Positions 1 through 12,955 of a DNA stretch of 64,000 nt are shown in pieces. The position numbers were made by a program, and so were the translations under genes. Source of the stretch: Datnioides undecimradiatus (lineage: Eukaryota > Chordata > Actinopteri > Lobotiformes > Datnioididae); NCBI GenBank assembly GCA_008933995.1, contig WARS01000029.1, positions 19,189,511 to 19,253,510 on the forward strand, written 5' to 3'. Position 1 is the first letter of the stretch. Every line of letters starts with the position of its first letter. A model generated the notes under the pieces. That model saw only the letters and a program-made list of their open reading frames with translations, searched no databases and was not told the origin of the DNA.

Positions 1-2031
1 GAATTTTTTAATTCTGGAAAAAAAAACAACATGTGACTGAAATCATACAAAATGAAAATAAGACAAAAATGAAATTGTTCCTTGAGCACACTCAGAACTT
101 CCTAGTCCTAGGCAGTGCATATCCAAATTGGTTTTCCACCCCTGAAGCCTGACTGCCATGAGCAGTAAAGTGTTACTAAACCTCTGTGTTGGGAAAGGAA
201 GAGCAGACAGGGGCTCGGGACATTAAATACATCTCACATGCCGCGTGACATTTAGTGAGCTGGCTCTACTGTTTCAGCAGTGAAAGTCAAAGGGCAAATA
301 ATGGCCTGAGAGATATAAATAGGAGGTCAAGACTGTTCTCAACTGGAAAGGCCAAGGGCAAATAAAGTTTAGACCTGAGCGCTGAGCACAGGAATGCATT
401 CCTTTGCCAGCCCCAAATCCCCACAGCAACATACTGTATTAAGAATATGGAGAGTGGTGACCGGTAGGCACACAGTGACATACAGTAGATTTCATACAGG
501 CTGACACAGAATGTAAGTGCATAAACTACGATGTTAAAATGTGAAGAGAATACACACTAAGAACTTATTCGGTGATCAACAGGTCAAAAGATGTCTTGGT
601 TAAACCGGGCTAAAGCTGATTTAAAAAGAACATTTCTTGGATGTCCAACTTACATGTAAACATTTAGTAGCCATATTTCAGTGTGAAGCAAGTCCTAACT
701 ACATGTTAGAGGTGGGTTTGGCTTCTTCCACGCATGGGTAGCAGGCCTGTAGTGAAATACTGCTGATACTACTCTTATCCATTATGTGTGACGTGTTTTA
801 GCCACGTTCACTTTTTGATTCTCTGCTTTCATCGTATCAAATGACACCAACTGGATGGTCAATCTACTTTTATCTCTGTTTCTATTCAGAGAAACATGCT
901 TTTGTGTTTTGTGGAGAGCAGAAAGAAATCCAGGTTTGCACGATCCACTGGGTACAAATCTACTGTGGCGACCTGTTAGATCGCAGGGACTTAAAGTCAC
1001 AGCGCAACAACAGACTTTTGCCTTTATTTCATGCAATTTCTGTGAAAATAAGATTTGTATTTGTTACATTCAAAAGTGTAAAAGAAAGAGCTTTCACTAA
1101 AGGAAAAGCCGTAAAAGGAATATTATAACAATACAACTTGAGGAACATGAGGAATGCAATAGTTAAATATATAAAAACATAAGTAAGTAAATCTTATCTT
1201 AGTTAAAAAGGTGAAAATCATATTTCAGATTATAGGACACTGATGGATTAAAAAAAGCTTAACTTACTATGACAAAAATTAGATTGCTGAGCTAAGCATT
1301 AGACACATGAGCACGAGTGTGTGTGTACAAAAATGATTAAATTTACTGCCAAGTCATCATGACAATAGCCTTCAATGAAAGTATAAATATTCATAGAAGA
1401 TTCCTTTTGACAATTTAGCCGTCTTGATCTCTGTGCTGTATGCATTTAAAATGTCAGTTACTGTCCAAGGAAATGTGAAATTCTCTACTTTGACCACAGC
1501 ATGTCACACACGCAAAGGCACAACAAAAACAGCCATTATCAGCTTTACAGTGGTGAACATCTCTTGCTGCCATTAATGGTTAACACCCCTGACTCACTGA
1601 GTTTCTGAAACATCACCCATGGGTAAGCTTGATCAAGCTGCTGGTCACAGCTGGGGCAGGCAGAGGGTCCCAGCTTCTGGTCTGACATACGAGGCTTTAC
1701 GGGGCACACAGGTAAGCTTTTCAACACGGACTTTAACAGCTGAAATGATTAGACATGTGTTTGCATAATGGATTTCTATTCATTATGTGTCCTTCTTCAA
1801 AGCCCTGGTTCATGCGAGCTTTACCGCTTTACGTGGAGGGTAATATGGTCTCCACACAGTTGTACGTCCAATCCTGTCTCTCATTGATGGGCAGGACATG
1901 CTGGCACACCTAGAGGACAGGACACATCTTTGTATGAGTACAGTTGTTTCATTCCTTTGTATACCATTATATTAATTTCAACAACACTTTGATTATATAT
2001 CTGAATGTAATACAGTGGAACATTGTCAAAG
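1..2031. other. efcab7 downstream flank, no gene recognised
   Basis: This stretch lies 3' of the efcab7 stop codon and must include its 3' UTR on the minus strand. I could not fix a polyadenylation site: the nearest perfect AATAAA on the minus strand that I noticed is about 1 kb away (near 1022-1027), and a weaker AATATA-type variant lies near 1967. No open frame here resembles a protein family. In human the next gene on this side is PGM1; none of its exons is visible, so it would start beyond the window edge. Confidence 0.5.
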
Positions 2032-5000
2032 TCATTGTTTAGGATGTTTTTCCTTAACAAGCACAACAGCACCCTCAGGAAGGCTTCGTACCATCTTAGT
2101 CCTGGCTGGCACCTCCACAGCAAACACACTCATGCCTCTGCTGCTGCAGCAGTTCCTGCTCTGTTCATTGTTTACATGGACAGTCACCCTCTGGTTGGTC
2201 TGCAGCACAAAATGCATTGGTAAATTCAGTGTGTACTCAGCAATATTAACAACTAACTGGATTGCAAGGCAGTGGGTCAATGTGAATGATATTCTAAATG
2301 AAATATTGGTAAACTAAACTAGGTAAATACACACAAACTGAACCATTTCCCCAGTTTGGTATTTCCTTCGTTCTGGAGGGCCATTCTTTCCGAGTACCTC
2401 ATGTTGCCATGAGAATGATTACAACCGCTGCATTTTAATTACAAGCACAGTGAATGGTCTTAGAAAGCACACACTAACAGTAATTACAGATGTCAAATGC
2501 AAACCTTGAAAAGTGTTATATTAGAAGCTACTAAGTATACAGGAAACAGACTCTACATATAAAACACAATCCTCCTATTCAATGTTGGACTATCACCCCC
2601 TAGTGGCCATTAGGATATATGACAAATTGACCATCAGATAAAGTAAATTGTACCAGCATAGTCAGATAATCACTCCAACACAAAGCCAGCTGTCTACCTT
2701 GTTGGCTATGAGGGAGGAGATCCTGTGTTCTCCTCTGTAGGTGTAGATGAAGACATTGTCCTGTCCCCTCAGTGCTTTGGCTCCTGTCCTGGCTGCGATG
2801 GACTTCTGGATGGCCTGGTTTAGAAGCTTGGGCCCTGTATCCATACTAATCGGCTGAATGGACGGCTGAGTGCCTTCACAGTGGACATCGATTTGGAATG
2901 GACAGGCCTGACAGAGTGGGAGGTGGAGGAGTTCATTAATATGTAGGATTCATATCAGAATGTGCATTGCATTGTTTTTTATTTTAGATTTTACACAGCG
3001 CTCCAACTTTTAATGTAAACTAGGGTTGCATGTTACGTCATGTTATACTGAAACTGATAGAAATCCGTGTGATTACATGTTGTTGAGTGTAAACTCACAT
3101 CCACTAGTTCAAGCATTCGGTTGTAGCCCATTGCTTCCAGGGTGACCCAAAGGTCGGCAGGGTCTCCATCTTTCTCTGTGGCCTCCATCAGGTTTAGCTC
3201 CATGAAGCCCTGCCGTGTCAGCTGGTTCTTTCTCATGTCGAAGTTCTCTGCTCACCCAACAAAAGAAATTACAGAGTGCAACACACTATATTTTACATTA
3301 AATTAACACGGTCCATGCTGTGCATCAGTGCCATAATACCAATGATTACCTTTGCACACAGCCCAGGCATCTTTGTCACATTTCTCTCCGCTGGTCCTCA
3401 GCTCAAAGAAATTGTACTCCTCCAGACTGATCAGGCCATTTCCATCCATGTCTATAACCTCAAAGATGTCAGACAGCACCTCTCTGTGGTGCAGAGGGAG
3501 CAACACAGAGAAATGTGCTTCAAACAAGGAACTGCAAATCCCAGACTGAACTGTCCTTTTGCATGCTGAAACCCTGATATTACCACTAAGTACACTCATT
3601 CACAATTCAATAGCCAGTTCTGGTGATATCTCATTAATCAGGCTTTGCTATGCACCTGAGGTCCCTGGTAAGATCTAGTTCACCCGTGTCAGTCCTGTAG
3701 ACAAGTTCTGCAGGTTTGTTAGAGATGTTCTTCTTGCTCCTTTTCTTGAGTTTGCAGCCACTGGTGAAGGGGAGCAGGCAGTAAGTCCCAGCATTCAATT
3801 CTCCTTTCCAAACATACTTCTGTAAGAACAAAAGAACAGCAAAGCCAATTAAAAACACAGAGCTAACTTCACGGCATCCGAAAAGGCTAACACCAACGGT
3901 GGAACGACACTTACTACATTTACTACTACTAAGTACTGTTTCTCAAATCCTTCTTGTCAGCAGGAAGCATGCATGTCCAGATTTGGAGGATTTGGAATTT
4001 GAATATTCCTGATAAACTGAAGGATGAAGTAAAATGCAACATAGACAACTTTAATTTAGTATTTGAATGCAGGACTGGTGTAGTGTGCTCCTTTTGCTTA
4101 AGAGATAAATGTTTGGCACCAAAAATATTTTTAGATTAACAAACAAACACTTGAATTAAGCATAAGTGGGAAATAATAAGAATAAAACATGATCAAATGT
4201 CTAAGGACAGGTTCACGCCACAACACACAAACATACTTCTTTGTCCTTTGACTCAGTGAAACAAATTAAAGTCGAGTCCTCTTTGGTTTCGCCAACTGCC
4301 GTGACGAACAGAGCCGTGTCCACCGTCATCCACGAAGACGTCTTGTCTGAAAGCGAACACAAGATAACATGAAGTGCTCGGCTTTGGTGTGCATTATTAT
4401 ATAATATGTTGTCCAATTAATGGAAGAAAAAAACTTCAAAACCAAACCACATGACGTGTGTGGCACAGACGCAGGATCACATATAAGTTTAAAATGTGCA
4501 AGTAGCAATAAATGTGTTGAAGGTAGACACACTGCAAGCTGCTTTCAACTGTTATCTTTGTTTTTCTAAAGCACAAGCTACAGGACTTTCCACCACCTTC
4601 GTCGATGTAAGATCTCAGTTGCATGCCCTGATTTTACAAACCGAACTGCAACCTCTTCATGAATTATCGCGCACTGAGCTGCAACACAATCTAACACATC
4701 TTTTACAAAGTCTGACTTGTTGCCACATGATTTAAAATGCGGGGCAGAGGCCAATAAACAAAGCCAGTCTTCTGTGTGGTCTCGTTGTTTATGGTTCAAA
4801 ATCCCCAAATTACCGGGCCGATACTTCATTTATGTTACAAAAAGCAAATTCAAAACTGAGCAACCATAATCTATGCGGTGAGGCAACGGTGCAAGAAACA
4901 GTTCAGCGAGAAATTGAAAAACGGCAAAGTAACGAATTCTGAGGGACCGAAGTGAAAATCCTGAATCCTGCAGCAAACTACTCAACTGCTGCCAACCCCA

Positions 5001-8000
5001 GATCAGGGGATCTGACCTCCCCGATCAGGGGAGCGAGCAAATAAAACATCTTCCTCTCATTCATTTTGATGCTCTTTGTTATTGCGTAACATAAAACAAA
5101 GTCTATACCGGGTCTGTGGCTGAGGCTGAGCGGCTGGATGGTTAGGTAGATGTTTGTAGTCTGGGGGACGTGGAGCTGGTACTGCAGAGAGCTGATACTC
5201 CCATCATCCTCCAAGAAGAAACAGCCCTTCACATAGCTGTGATGCCACTCCTGCAAAGATGAATAACGTTACTGATAGCTGCAGTTCATTCACTGATAAA
5301 ATGTGGTTAATAAAGCAGAAAAAGAAAGATTCCTAAGCTTCATCACACCAAAACCAAGCTGTTTGCCCCTTTTAAAGCCCGTTAAGTATCATATATTATA
5401 TCATGATGTTTGATCCTAATATATTTTGTGATGTTTGGTCCGCACTGAGGTCCGGACACAGTCCCAACAAACTGTTTCGTTGCCTGACAACAAAATGCAT
5501 TTATTCATTCAACAGAAACCAAAACTAATTTGCAGTCCCTATTAAAAGGGGGATTGATCTTGTGACGGGGAGAGTGTATTTTGGCATGAAAAAGCGAATT
5601 AAGCAGTCAATCATAACAGTGAGGTTCCTCGCTTGATTAACAGAAACTGCCGTCGTGATAATTACCACTCCAACCTTCAGGGGGCATATTCATTATTGCA
5701 CAGTTTACGCGTCAGCTCAGGAGCATGTAAACACTTGTCATGCTCATGCCGATCCAGAGGAGGGCAGAAGTGTTACACTGTGTTTCTGCTGAAGGCTGAC
5801 CTGAACCTCCCTCTAGGACCTGATGTGGCAAATTGGAGTCCATTTAACTTTGATAAATACAGCCTTTTCAATCTTGGGCCAGCGGTCATTCAAAACTATC
5901 AAGAGGCTACTTTGGCAATATTTATGAATCCTAATATTTCTCTCATTCTGAAACCCTGTTGTTCCTTTGTCTGGCAGCACGACTGAAATGAGGTAATAAG
6001 AGGAAATTGAACAGGAACATCAAAACAAGGAAGTTTTCCTTCCACTCATTGGAGACACATTAAATGAAAACACAGTTGGTGTGGACACACAGTAAGAGGA
6101 CACCGAGGGCCAAGCAAGTCTGGAATAGGCTATATATCCTTTTAGTGGACAAATAAATCACCAAGTTAAACAAAGAAAGTACCATAAAGACGGAGCATGT
6201 CACTCCTTTAGAGAAAAGCCATTTTCTCAAAGTATTTATCTTGGGCTGTGAGAGGCATAAAAGATCAAACCATAACACTTCAGTGGTTTGTCCAGACAAT
6301 ATTAAATGAGGGAAATTGCCATGGGCACCCATCCACTGCTTAAAGACATCAGAATTAATGCCCCCATTGAGAGAGGGTCAGCCTGCAGACTAATACAGGC
6401 GCTGTCACCTGCTCCGGCCACAGGTCTGATTTACTGCTACGCAGAGGGTCGCAGGACGCCGAACCGGCCACACACACACCGACACAATCACGCACGCTCA
6501 AACGCACACGTACATTTAACCCATTTGTGAATCTTAATTATAACCGACGCACGCAACAAATCACGAGAATAAAAAAGGGATTCCTTACTGGCTTTGTTTG
6601 CATTCGTGATGAGACATGTGCATCCCAGAAAGGCACACACACACGTATGTATACACACACACACACACCGCTAGAAAAACATGGCCTTCCCTCCACCCAC
6701 CACCTCCCAATGATCAGCCTGTGGCAATATAGCAGCCAATATAGCGGGCAGGACTTCCCTCAGAGGTAATCTCTGGACGCACATTCTTTTACCTCCATTC
6801 TGGCCGGCCCTTTCCAATCTCAACATAGCGCTCGGGCCTGGGAGATAGAGCAGGGGGGGCTGTTATTTTTATTTATTTATTTTTCTTGCTGTAAAGCAAA
6901 CCAGCCGCGGTTAAGCCAAAAAGAGTGAAAACAAAGAGGCTGGGATCAATACAGTGTATATCTATCCACCCAGGGCTAAATTCGCCCATCAAAAACACTG
7001 GGTAACCGCGACACTGGGAGGGCAGTGGGGCTGCAAGGTCCTTGTTCTAATGGAGTCACTCACTGGAGCCCACCTACTAACATTTCCAGGTTTTGTCAGT
7101 GATAGTACAAACGGGTAATCTGTCATATTCCTAATATATTATGCTTTTTATTGCAGATAATAATCAGGCACTGCAAATCATGTAATGGATGAGCTGGTTA
7201 TTACTACTAATGGCCATATTAAATTCACGGATTTGTCAACCGAAATATTGGTAGACAGGAGCAACCAGGGATTAAAAAGTGAGTTATGGTTGTACGGCTG
7301 CTTATGTTATTGTTTTATTTAGTATAAAATAAATAAAACTTCACATAGAGAGTTCATTTTTTATGAACAAAACCCTATTCTAGTTTTTTTGCTTTCTGGT
7401 TCCAGGTTTCCATATGTTAGGATAGAATATGATGGGCTGTTTTGGACGTTTCATGAACTAAATGATGAATCATTTCATCCGAAAAAGAACTGACCGCTTA
7501 TTCGATAATGAAGATAATCATTAGTCACAGCTCTAAAGTCATCGGGAATTCAGAGGGGGGTTACCTGCAAGCCTGTAGGTTCCTGTATTTTACTGGCCTT
7601 TGTGCCACCGGACGTCACAGTGATTGGGTTGGACAGGGACGACCGTCTGCTGCGAGCGGAAGAAGGACGGGAGGACGATCGGCTGTCTGAGAGACACCAG
7701 AGGCAAACATAAAAACTAACAGGGAGAAACGCTGACACACACACACACACGCACAAAAAAACAACATATGCTCCAAACATACATAAAAAAATTATTGGAA
7801 ATAAATGAAGTCATAACGTTGCTGCAGTGGGACAGAAAGCTCAATCGACCGACTGACAGATTAAGTACAGCCCTCTCCTCTCCAAACAGTAAACACACTT
7901 TCAAAAGAGGAATGAGGTGTGCAACATAATTGACACTGTAATCTGTCTTCTCAGAAGTCCATTCCCGAGATCAAGTGAAAACGGCTACTTTACATTTGGG

Positions 8001-11000
8001 TTCTGGGAAAGTCCGATCTCAAGTTCAACTCGCTTTTAATTAATTACGGAGGCGCTTTAAATCACAAATGGCATAACGGCGCCCTCTCAAATCCATTATC
8101 TCGCACAACTTTTCTTTTTTTTTTTTGCTTTTTTCCTTAAACACTAATTGAAGCCAGAAAATATCAATTCACTAATGAGGGGTCTGATTGTTTCCGAGGC
8201 TGGGAAATCAAGATGCGACGTAATGTGATAGGCTTACAAGCAAATTACCGTCGCGGAGAAATAAATAGACCCGCGGTCGTGGTATTTGCCGTGGATCTAT
8301 TTTGCATTGATGGCACTGTTTTAATCTAGAGGACCAAACTGTAGCTGTGGAATGTGAATGTGGACACAGACGCGCTGAAACGTGGCCTAACAAAGGCTTC
8401 AGCGTGAGCTTATAGTCAGTGTTGTTTCAGCGCCGGAGGTCTGACGCTGCTGGAAAAGAACTGAACTAAATAAACCAATTATCAGAGAGGCACCACGACA
8501 GATCATCAATAGGTGCAACTGTTTGCCAAAACATGTTAGACAGATAACACCTGATACATAGTAAATCTGTACCTCATCAATTATTTGTGAAATAATGAGT
8601 CAAAACTGCCCATCTCCCATACAGTAATAGCACATTTCTCAGCGTAGTGCTCGTATGTACTGACAAATGCGAGGCCGAATGAGCAATCAAAACTGTTTTT
8701 GAGCACCAAGAATAACCCATTCAACATATGCAATCACGTCACATCTCGTGCCAGAGTCTTGTTCAAATGTAGCGCGTACAAATCAATACGTGGGAGAGGC
8801 ACAATAATGTGATAATCCAGACAACTGTGTGGGAGCTCATTTGTTTTTGCAGTGGTGGTCGACTGGGCCCTCCTCTCAACCACCGTCTAATCCCTCATCA
8901 TCTCCCCAGTGAGAAGTGGTGGAATCCTCCGAATCAATAACACGAACATGGACTGACCACTTAAATCAACCCCATCTATCTTCCCACCGCGAGCCCGTCC
9001 CTGGCTCGCTCATCCAGGATCTCTGTTCTTCTCTGTCCTCGAAATGCTGGTTTTAACGTGCAAAAAAGTGGATTTTTACATCCACCGTCCACCGGCTGAA
9101 GGTGCTGCCTTAAACAGAAAAGCTCTGTCGGTCATTATCTACAGTTGCACACAGGTGAAGCTGGACTTGACGCCAATCCCTGTTCGTTTAAGCTTTTTTT
9201 TGTCAAAAGCTGTACCTGCAAAGCGGCAGCTGTAGGGCAACATTTTACAGAGTTCAGACAGATATTTTGTCAATCTCTTAATGGCAGAAATGATTACCTA
9301 AATCACGACGCTTTGCAGTCTCCTCCTTACAAACAAGCTGCCCTAATTGTGCGGCTATTATGATGTATGGCCTGTCTTAATGAGGTGATTTGTCACAAGG
9401 GGGGAGTGAAAAATCGATCAATAACAGAGCTATTATTTATTCATCAAAACTAATCGGTGAGGCGTACCAGGGCAAGCGGTGTGTACGGGTGTGCAACTAC
9501 CAAATATCCAAAGCTGAAGTACACTTTATGTGCAGGACTTTGCCACTGGCTGCTACTTTGTACCTGTAGACTGTTTGGCGCAAATCAACATTGCTGCATG
9601 TTCTGCAGTCATACACCAGTAGCCATTAGTGTTTCCATGAAATTATACAGTAAATGATGAAGAACTGTGGATCGCGGATGTTTTTAATCACTGGTTTGTT
9701 GTTCTGGAGGAACAGGGGAAGAACATGGGGTGAGAATAAATTGAATACAATACAATTAATGTAGGGAAAAACAGGCTGCTGATGCTATCGTGCTAATATT
9801 TTACTAAAATCTTTGCTGCCTCTCCTAACATTGTTAATGTTGAGCATTAAGTTTTTTAGAAGCAGGACCAAAAAGATGCAGCTGTAAGATGCAGTTTGAC
9901 ACAAATTCTAGGAAGTCACGTGTACCTTTCTTGAGTGTCGTGTCTGAATCTGCCCGGGGTGTTTCTGGTGGCTGAGGGAGAGTCGCTGCTGCTTGCGATG
10001 CTGCTGCTGGCGATGCCGATGACACAGAGCTCTTCGGAGGGCTGTATGACTGACTGCCAAAGTTCTGTCTCTTCAGCTTGGCGTTAGACTCAAGCCGCTC
10101 CAAAACTGCCATCTGACACTGCTCTACTGTAGACACAAGCGCCCTGCAGAACTGACAGCAACAGGAAACCAGCAATAAGACGATGATACATGAGGGTGTT
10201 GTGGGGCGAGGGAGAAGGTCAGAAATGCTTATACCTTGGATGGAGGTGAGCAGATGACATTTAATGAAGACTTTACTGTGCCACTTTGCATTGCTGACTC
10301 TAAAGACTCTACTTTGAACTGGTTCAGCACAATGTCTATTATATGTCGCAAGTAGTAACATCACATTTAACTGTTTCAAAAGGGTTTTTCTGGTTTCCCA
10401 CTGCTGGAGTAGCCTTTGCTCCAAGGCTAAGCTGGTGCATTCTTCATTGTAAGTTGATCAATCAGACGAAGTGTTTACATAACTGACGACATGAGACAAA
10501 TGTATTAAAAACAAACTTCTTCACAGACCTAGACGTATCATCTGACAAGTGTCACATATACAGAAAAGCAGTGACAACGTCAGTGAAAACAGTCAGTCAT
10601 ACATGTCTAAACTTACTTCGGCATAGTCCAGTTTCCCATCTTTGTTGACATCAAGTAATGAGAAAATGGCATTAACCTCTTCAGTGGACATTTTGTCTCC
10701 TTTCTGGAAGATTCAACATATTTTTTTTTAGTAGGACGAGCACTAGAACATATAAAACATTATTTTTTTGTTTAAGCAAGAGCCACACAGTTATTTTAAA
10801 CATTTTAAACAAGTTACACAGTCTGTATCCCTAATAATATAGCAGCTGCTGAGTTGGATAAGTAAGCTGAATGGATCACTCATTTCATTCAAAACCAATG
10901 ATTGCAACTAAACCTAAACATAAATCTAAAATAATGAGCAGGCATTTCGCAGCTACTCTGACTAACACAGAGTGTTTTAGGTGACTCACAGTGGTAAGGA

Positions 11001-11701
11001 CCTTCTCCAGTTCACTGTGAGAGATGTAGCCATCACCGTTCACATCCATCTTTCTGAAGGCCCTCAGCAGCTTGGTCTCCTCGGTTTTCTTCTCACACTT
11101 GAGAATCTCACAGAAGTCATCAAAGTTCAGTTTGGATGTTTTGGGGGTCCAGTACTTGTTGAGAGTTGCATGGGATGGATTTCTACCAGCCTGCTGGAGA
11201 GCTGAAGAGGATCAGTGGAGGCCAAAAACAAACACTGCATCAACAAGCAGTAAAGGCAGATGACAACAACTGTGCCGCACTGGCCGCTTATTTTTCTCTT
11301 CTAGTATTTTCTGTCACGCATTTTAAAAGGCATGTATAATATTCAAACGTTTCAAATAAAATCCATCACAGTTTTTTCCATGTTGTATTAACTGCACCAC
11401 TGACTACTGTAAAAGCGACCCGACATTCACTTCTCCCAGTGATGCCCTCATGACCGCTAGTGCCCAAACAGTAATTACACATTTAGCATAAACACACATA
11501 AACGTTGTACGGTAACAGTTAGCAAAAATGAGCAAGTTGTTCAACTAGTTAACAGGCATAAGTTAGCTTACCGCGACATAACTGCTGTTTCGAGGTGATA
11601 TTTGTCAAACTAGATTTGAACACAGCTAGGTATGCGGCTCTGGACTGCGTATAGAAAGCCTCCTCTTCATCAGAAGGACGAGGCGACTCTTGAAAAGACA
11701 T
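2032..11701 (-). CDS. efcab7: EF-hand calcium-binding domain protein 7 (12 coding exons)
   Basis: Known role of the family: EFCAB7 with IQCE anchors the EVC-EVC2 complex at the base of primary cilia and promotes Hedgehog signalling. Coding exons, 5' to 3' on the minus strand: 11572-11701, 10990-11201, 10617-10703, 9926-10151, 7565-7686, 5109-5250, 4237-4346, 3656-3819, 3350-3483, 3099-3247, 2698-2907, 2032-2199. All introns are GT-AG and phases agree throughout, giving 1854 bases, 617 residues (human is about 629). Start MSFQESPRP at 11701. Three complete EF-hand loops are visible: residues 96-107 (DVNGDGYISHSE), 132-143 (DVNKDGKLDYAE) and 409-420 (DMDGNGLISLEE). Residues about 165-259 form a Ser/Ala/Arg-rich linker, the least conserved part. 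The C-terminal half carries the family blocks KGCFFLEDDG, VDTALF, LRTSGEKCDKDAWAVC and DLWVTLEAMGYN. No frameshift or stop is seen. Exon 1 and the linker boundaries are the least certain parts. Confidence 0.93.
2593..2606 (-). promoter_or_regulatory. CTCF-like binding site
   Basis: The minus strand reads CCACTAGGGGGTGA, which fits the CTCF core with T in place of the last C. It lies in efcab7 intron 11. Confidence 0.35.
5251..7564 (-). other. efcab7: efcab7 intron 5
   Basis: A 2.3 kb intron with two CA-rich runs near 6466-6481 and 6634-6669. The part around 6340-6450 and 6700-7020 is GC-richer and free of simple repeats, unlike the rest, so it could hold a regulatory element. No exon recognised. 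Confidence 0.55.
7687..9925 (-). other. efcab7: efcab7 intron 4
   Basis: A 2.2 kb intron between the two linker-encoding exons. It holds an (AC)8 microsatellite and otherwise unique-looking AT-rich sequence; the strip 8000-8100 contains a GCGCCCTCT core resembling half of a CTCF site. No coding signal recognised. Confidence 0.6.
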
Positions 11702-12800
11702 GTTCGGACGTTTTCGACCTGGTAACGTTAACGTTAGCTGTAACGCTAGCACGCTCTCCGGCTCGGATATCAGGCGACAGGATAATATGGCGGCTAAATT
11801 ATTTTTATTGTTTCATTATACCGCAGCAATCATCTGAAAGTACGCAAGATGCATTTTATTGAATCATATTCACATCAGTAATGAAGTGTGTCGCCAGCCG
11901 TTGCTATCTGCAGTCTGTTGCTAGGTAAACAAAAACCTCCTAGTGTCCACTAAAAACGACACTGAAGAAACAAACATTAACAGTTCCGTTTTTGGTAGAA
12001 AACTAATGTGAAACGGTATATGGGAAAATAATATTACGGTAATATTGCAATATTTAATATAGGAATTAAATATTTATTCATATCGTATGTTGCGTTTTTC
12101 AAGTCATTTTAGCAATAGGGGGATCTCCGGAACTATGTATAACACAGATCATGTTTTACACGAAATGTTTGAACGTAGCAAAGGCGCCGGTTTTATAAAT
12201 TTGTGACAAACAAACCTTTGCCATGGGAGTTTAAAACCATGAGTATTGTTTACTGTATCGTTCTTAATCTGTCGTATCGAAGTGTAAGCTTAAGCTGTTT
12301 CATAAATACTTGATATAATGCACGTCCATGAGTCAGACAAGTTAGCTAGCTAACTTGGTTTGTTAAAGGCGTCAACAACATTGCTATAGCATAATATTGT
12401 GGTAATTTGTATGACGCTTATTGTGGTTGGTCGTTACGCATTTTAATGTACGTATATATTTTGTGGTGTCACCGTAATATTGCCATAAAATGACTGCACT
12501 GTACTTTATTGTTGTTACTAACGGGGCAACATTACGCCTTTTAAAATTGAACTAGGAAATGGCCTTTGAGTAAGCCCATCTCTTTAGTATCGTGAAAAGT
12601 TCATTTGTACCGACACTGTAATCAATTGACCAGTCTCTTGTAGAATACTGCTTTCTTATTTCTGTCAAAAGGAGTGTTTTAAAGCTGTAAACTGAAGCCT
12701 TTATACTGCCCTTGTTAAAAATGTTACTTGTAATGGAATAGCATCCAGTCCCCAGAATGCCAGTTTCCAATTTGTTTCTATGTGCTTCAGTTTTCTTTTG
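11702..12800. promoter_or_regulatory. efcab7: efcab7 5' flank and presumed promoter
   Basis: The bases just upstream of the efcab7 ATG contain a repeated AACGTTA motif (about 11722-11737) and, 216 bases upstream, an RFX-like site. In human the EFCAB7 promoter is shared head to head with ITGB3BP, but no ITGB3BP-like first exon is visible on the plus strand here. The transcription start cannot be placed from the sequence alone. Confidence 0.4.
11917..11930 (+). promoter_or_regulatory. X-box-like (RFX) motif upstream of efcab7
   Basis: GTTGCTAGGTAAAC resembles the RFX X-box (GTNRCC, spacer, RGYAAC) with one extra A in the second half-site. A second GTTGCTA half-site lies at 11900-11906. RFX factors drive many ciliary genes and efcab7 is ciliary, so the position fits; the match is imperfect. 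Confidence 0.35.
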
Positions 12801-12818
12801 CAAAGACTTCCTAAGTTC

Positions 12819-12955
12819 GAGGCAGTCGTTGTCTAAAGGTTAGAGAAATGGCCTTTCGACCAGACAGTCATTCCCTGGACAGGGAGTTTATTATCTGTGT
12901 GGCGAATGGCTGAACTCTTGACCCGCTGCTGTATGTGTGATGGTGTTGCTGAAAA
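12819..12955 (+). mobile_element. tRNA-derived SINE-like remnant
   Basis: The strip GTCTAAAGGTTAGAGAAATG resembles the A-box part of tRNA-derived fish SINEs (pattern GTCTAGTGGTTAGAGA), followed about 25 bases later by a degraded B-box-like GACAGTCATTCCC. The body continues with ACCCGCTGCTGTATGTGTGA, as in such elements. It is too diverged to be a tRNA gene, and its ends and target duplications were not resolved. Confidence 0.45.

Noticed and set aside
9834-10424. 196-codon minus-strand frame as a separate gene
   Set aside because: Only 9926-10151 is coding (efcab7 exon 4); the rest is read-through into introns on both sides of splice signals.
12838-12910. Functional tRNA gene
   Set aside because: A-box-like part present but no foldable cloverleaf and a poor B box; fits a SINE remnant better.
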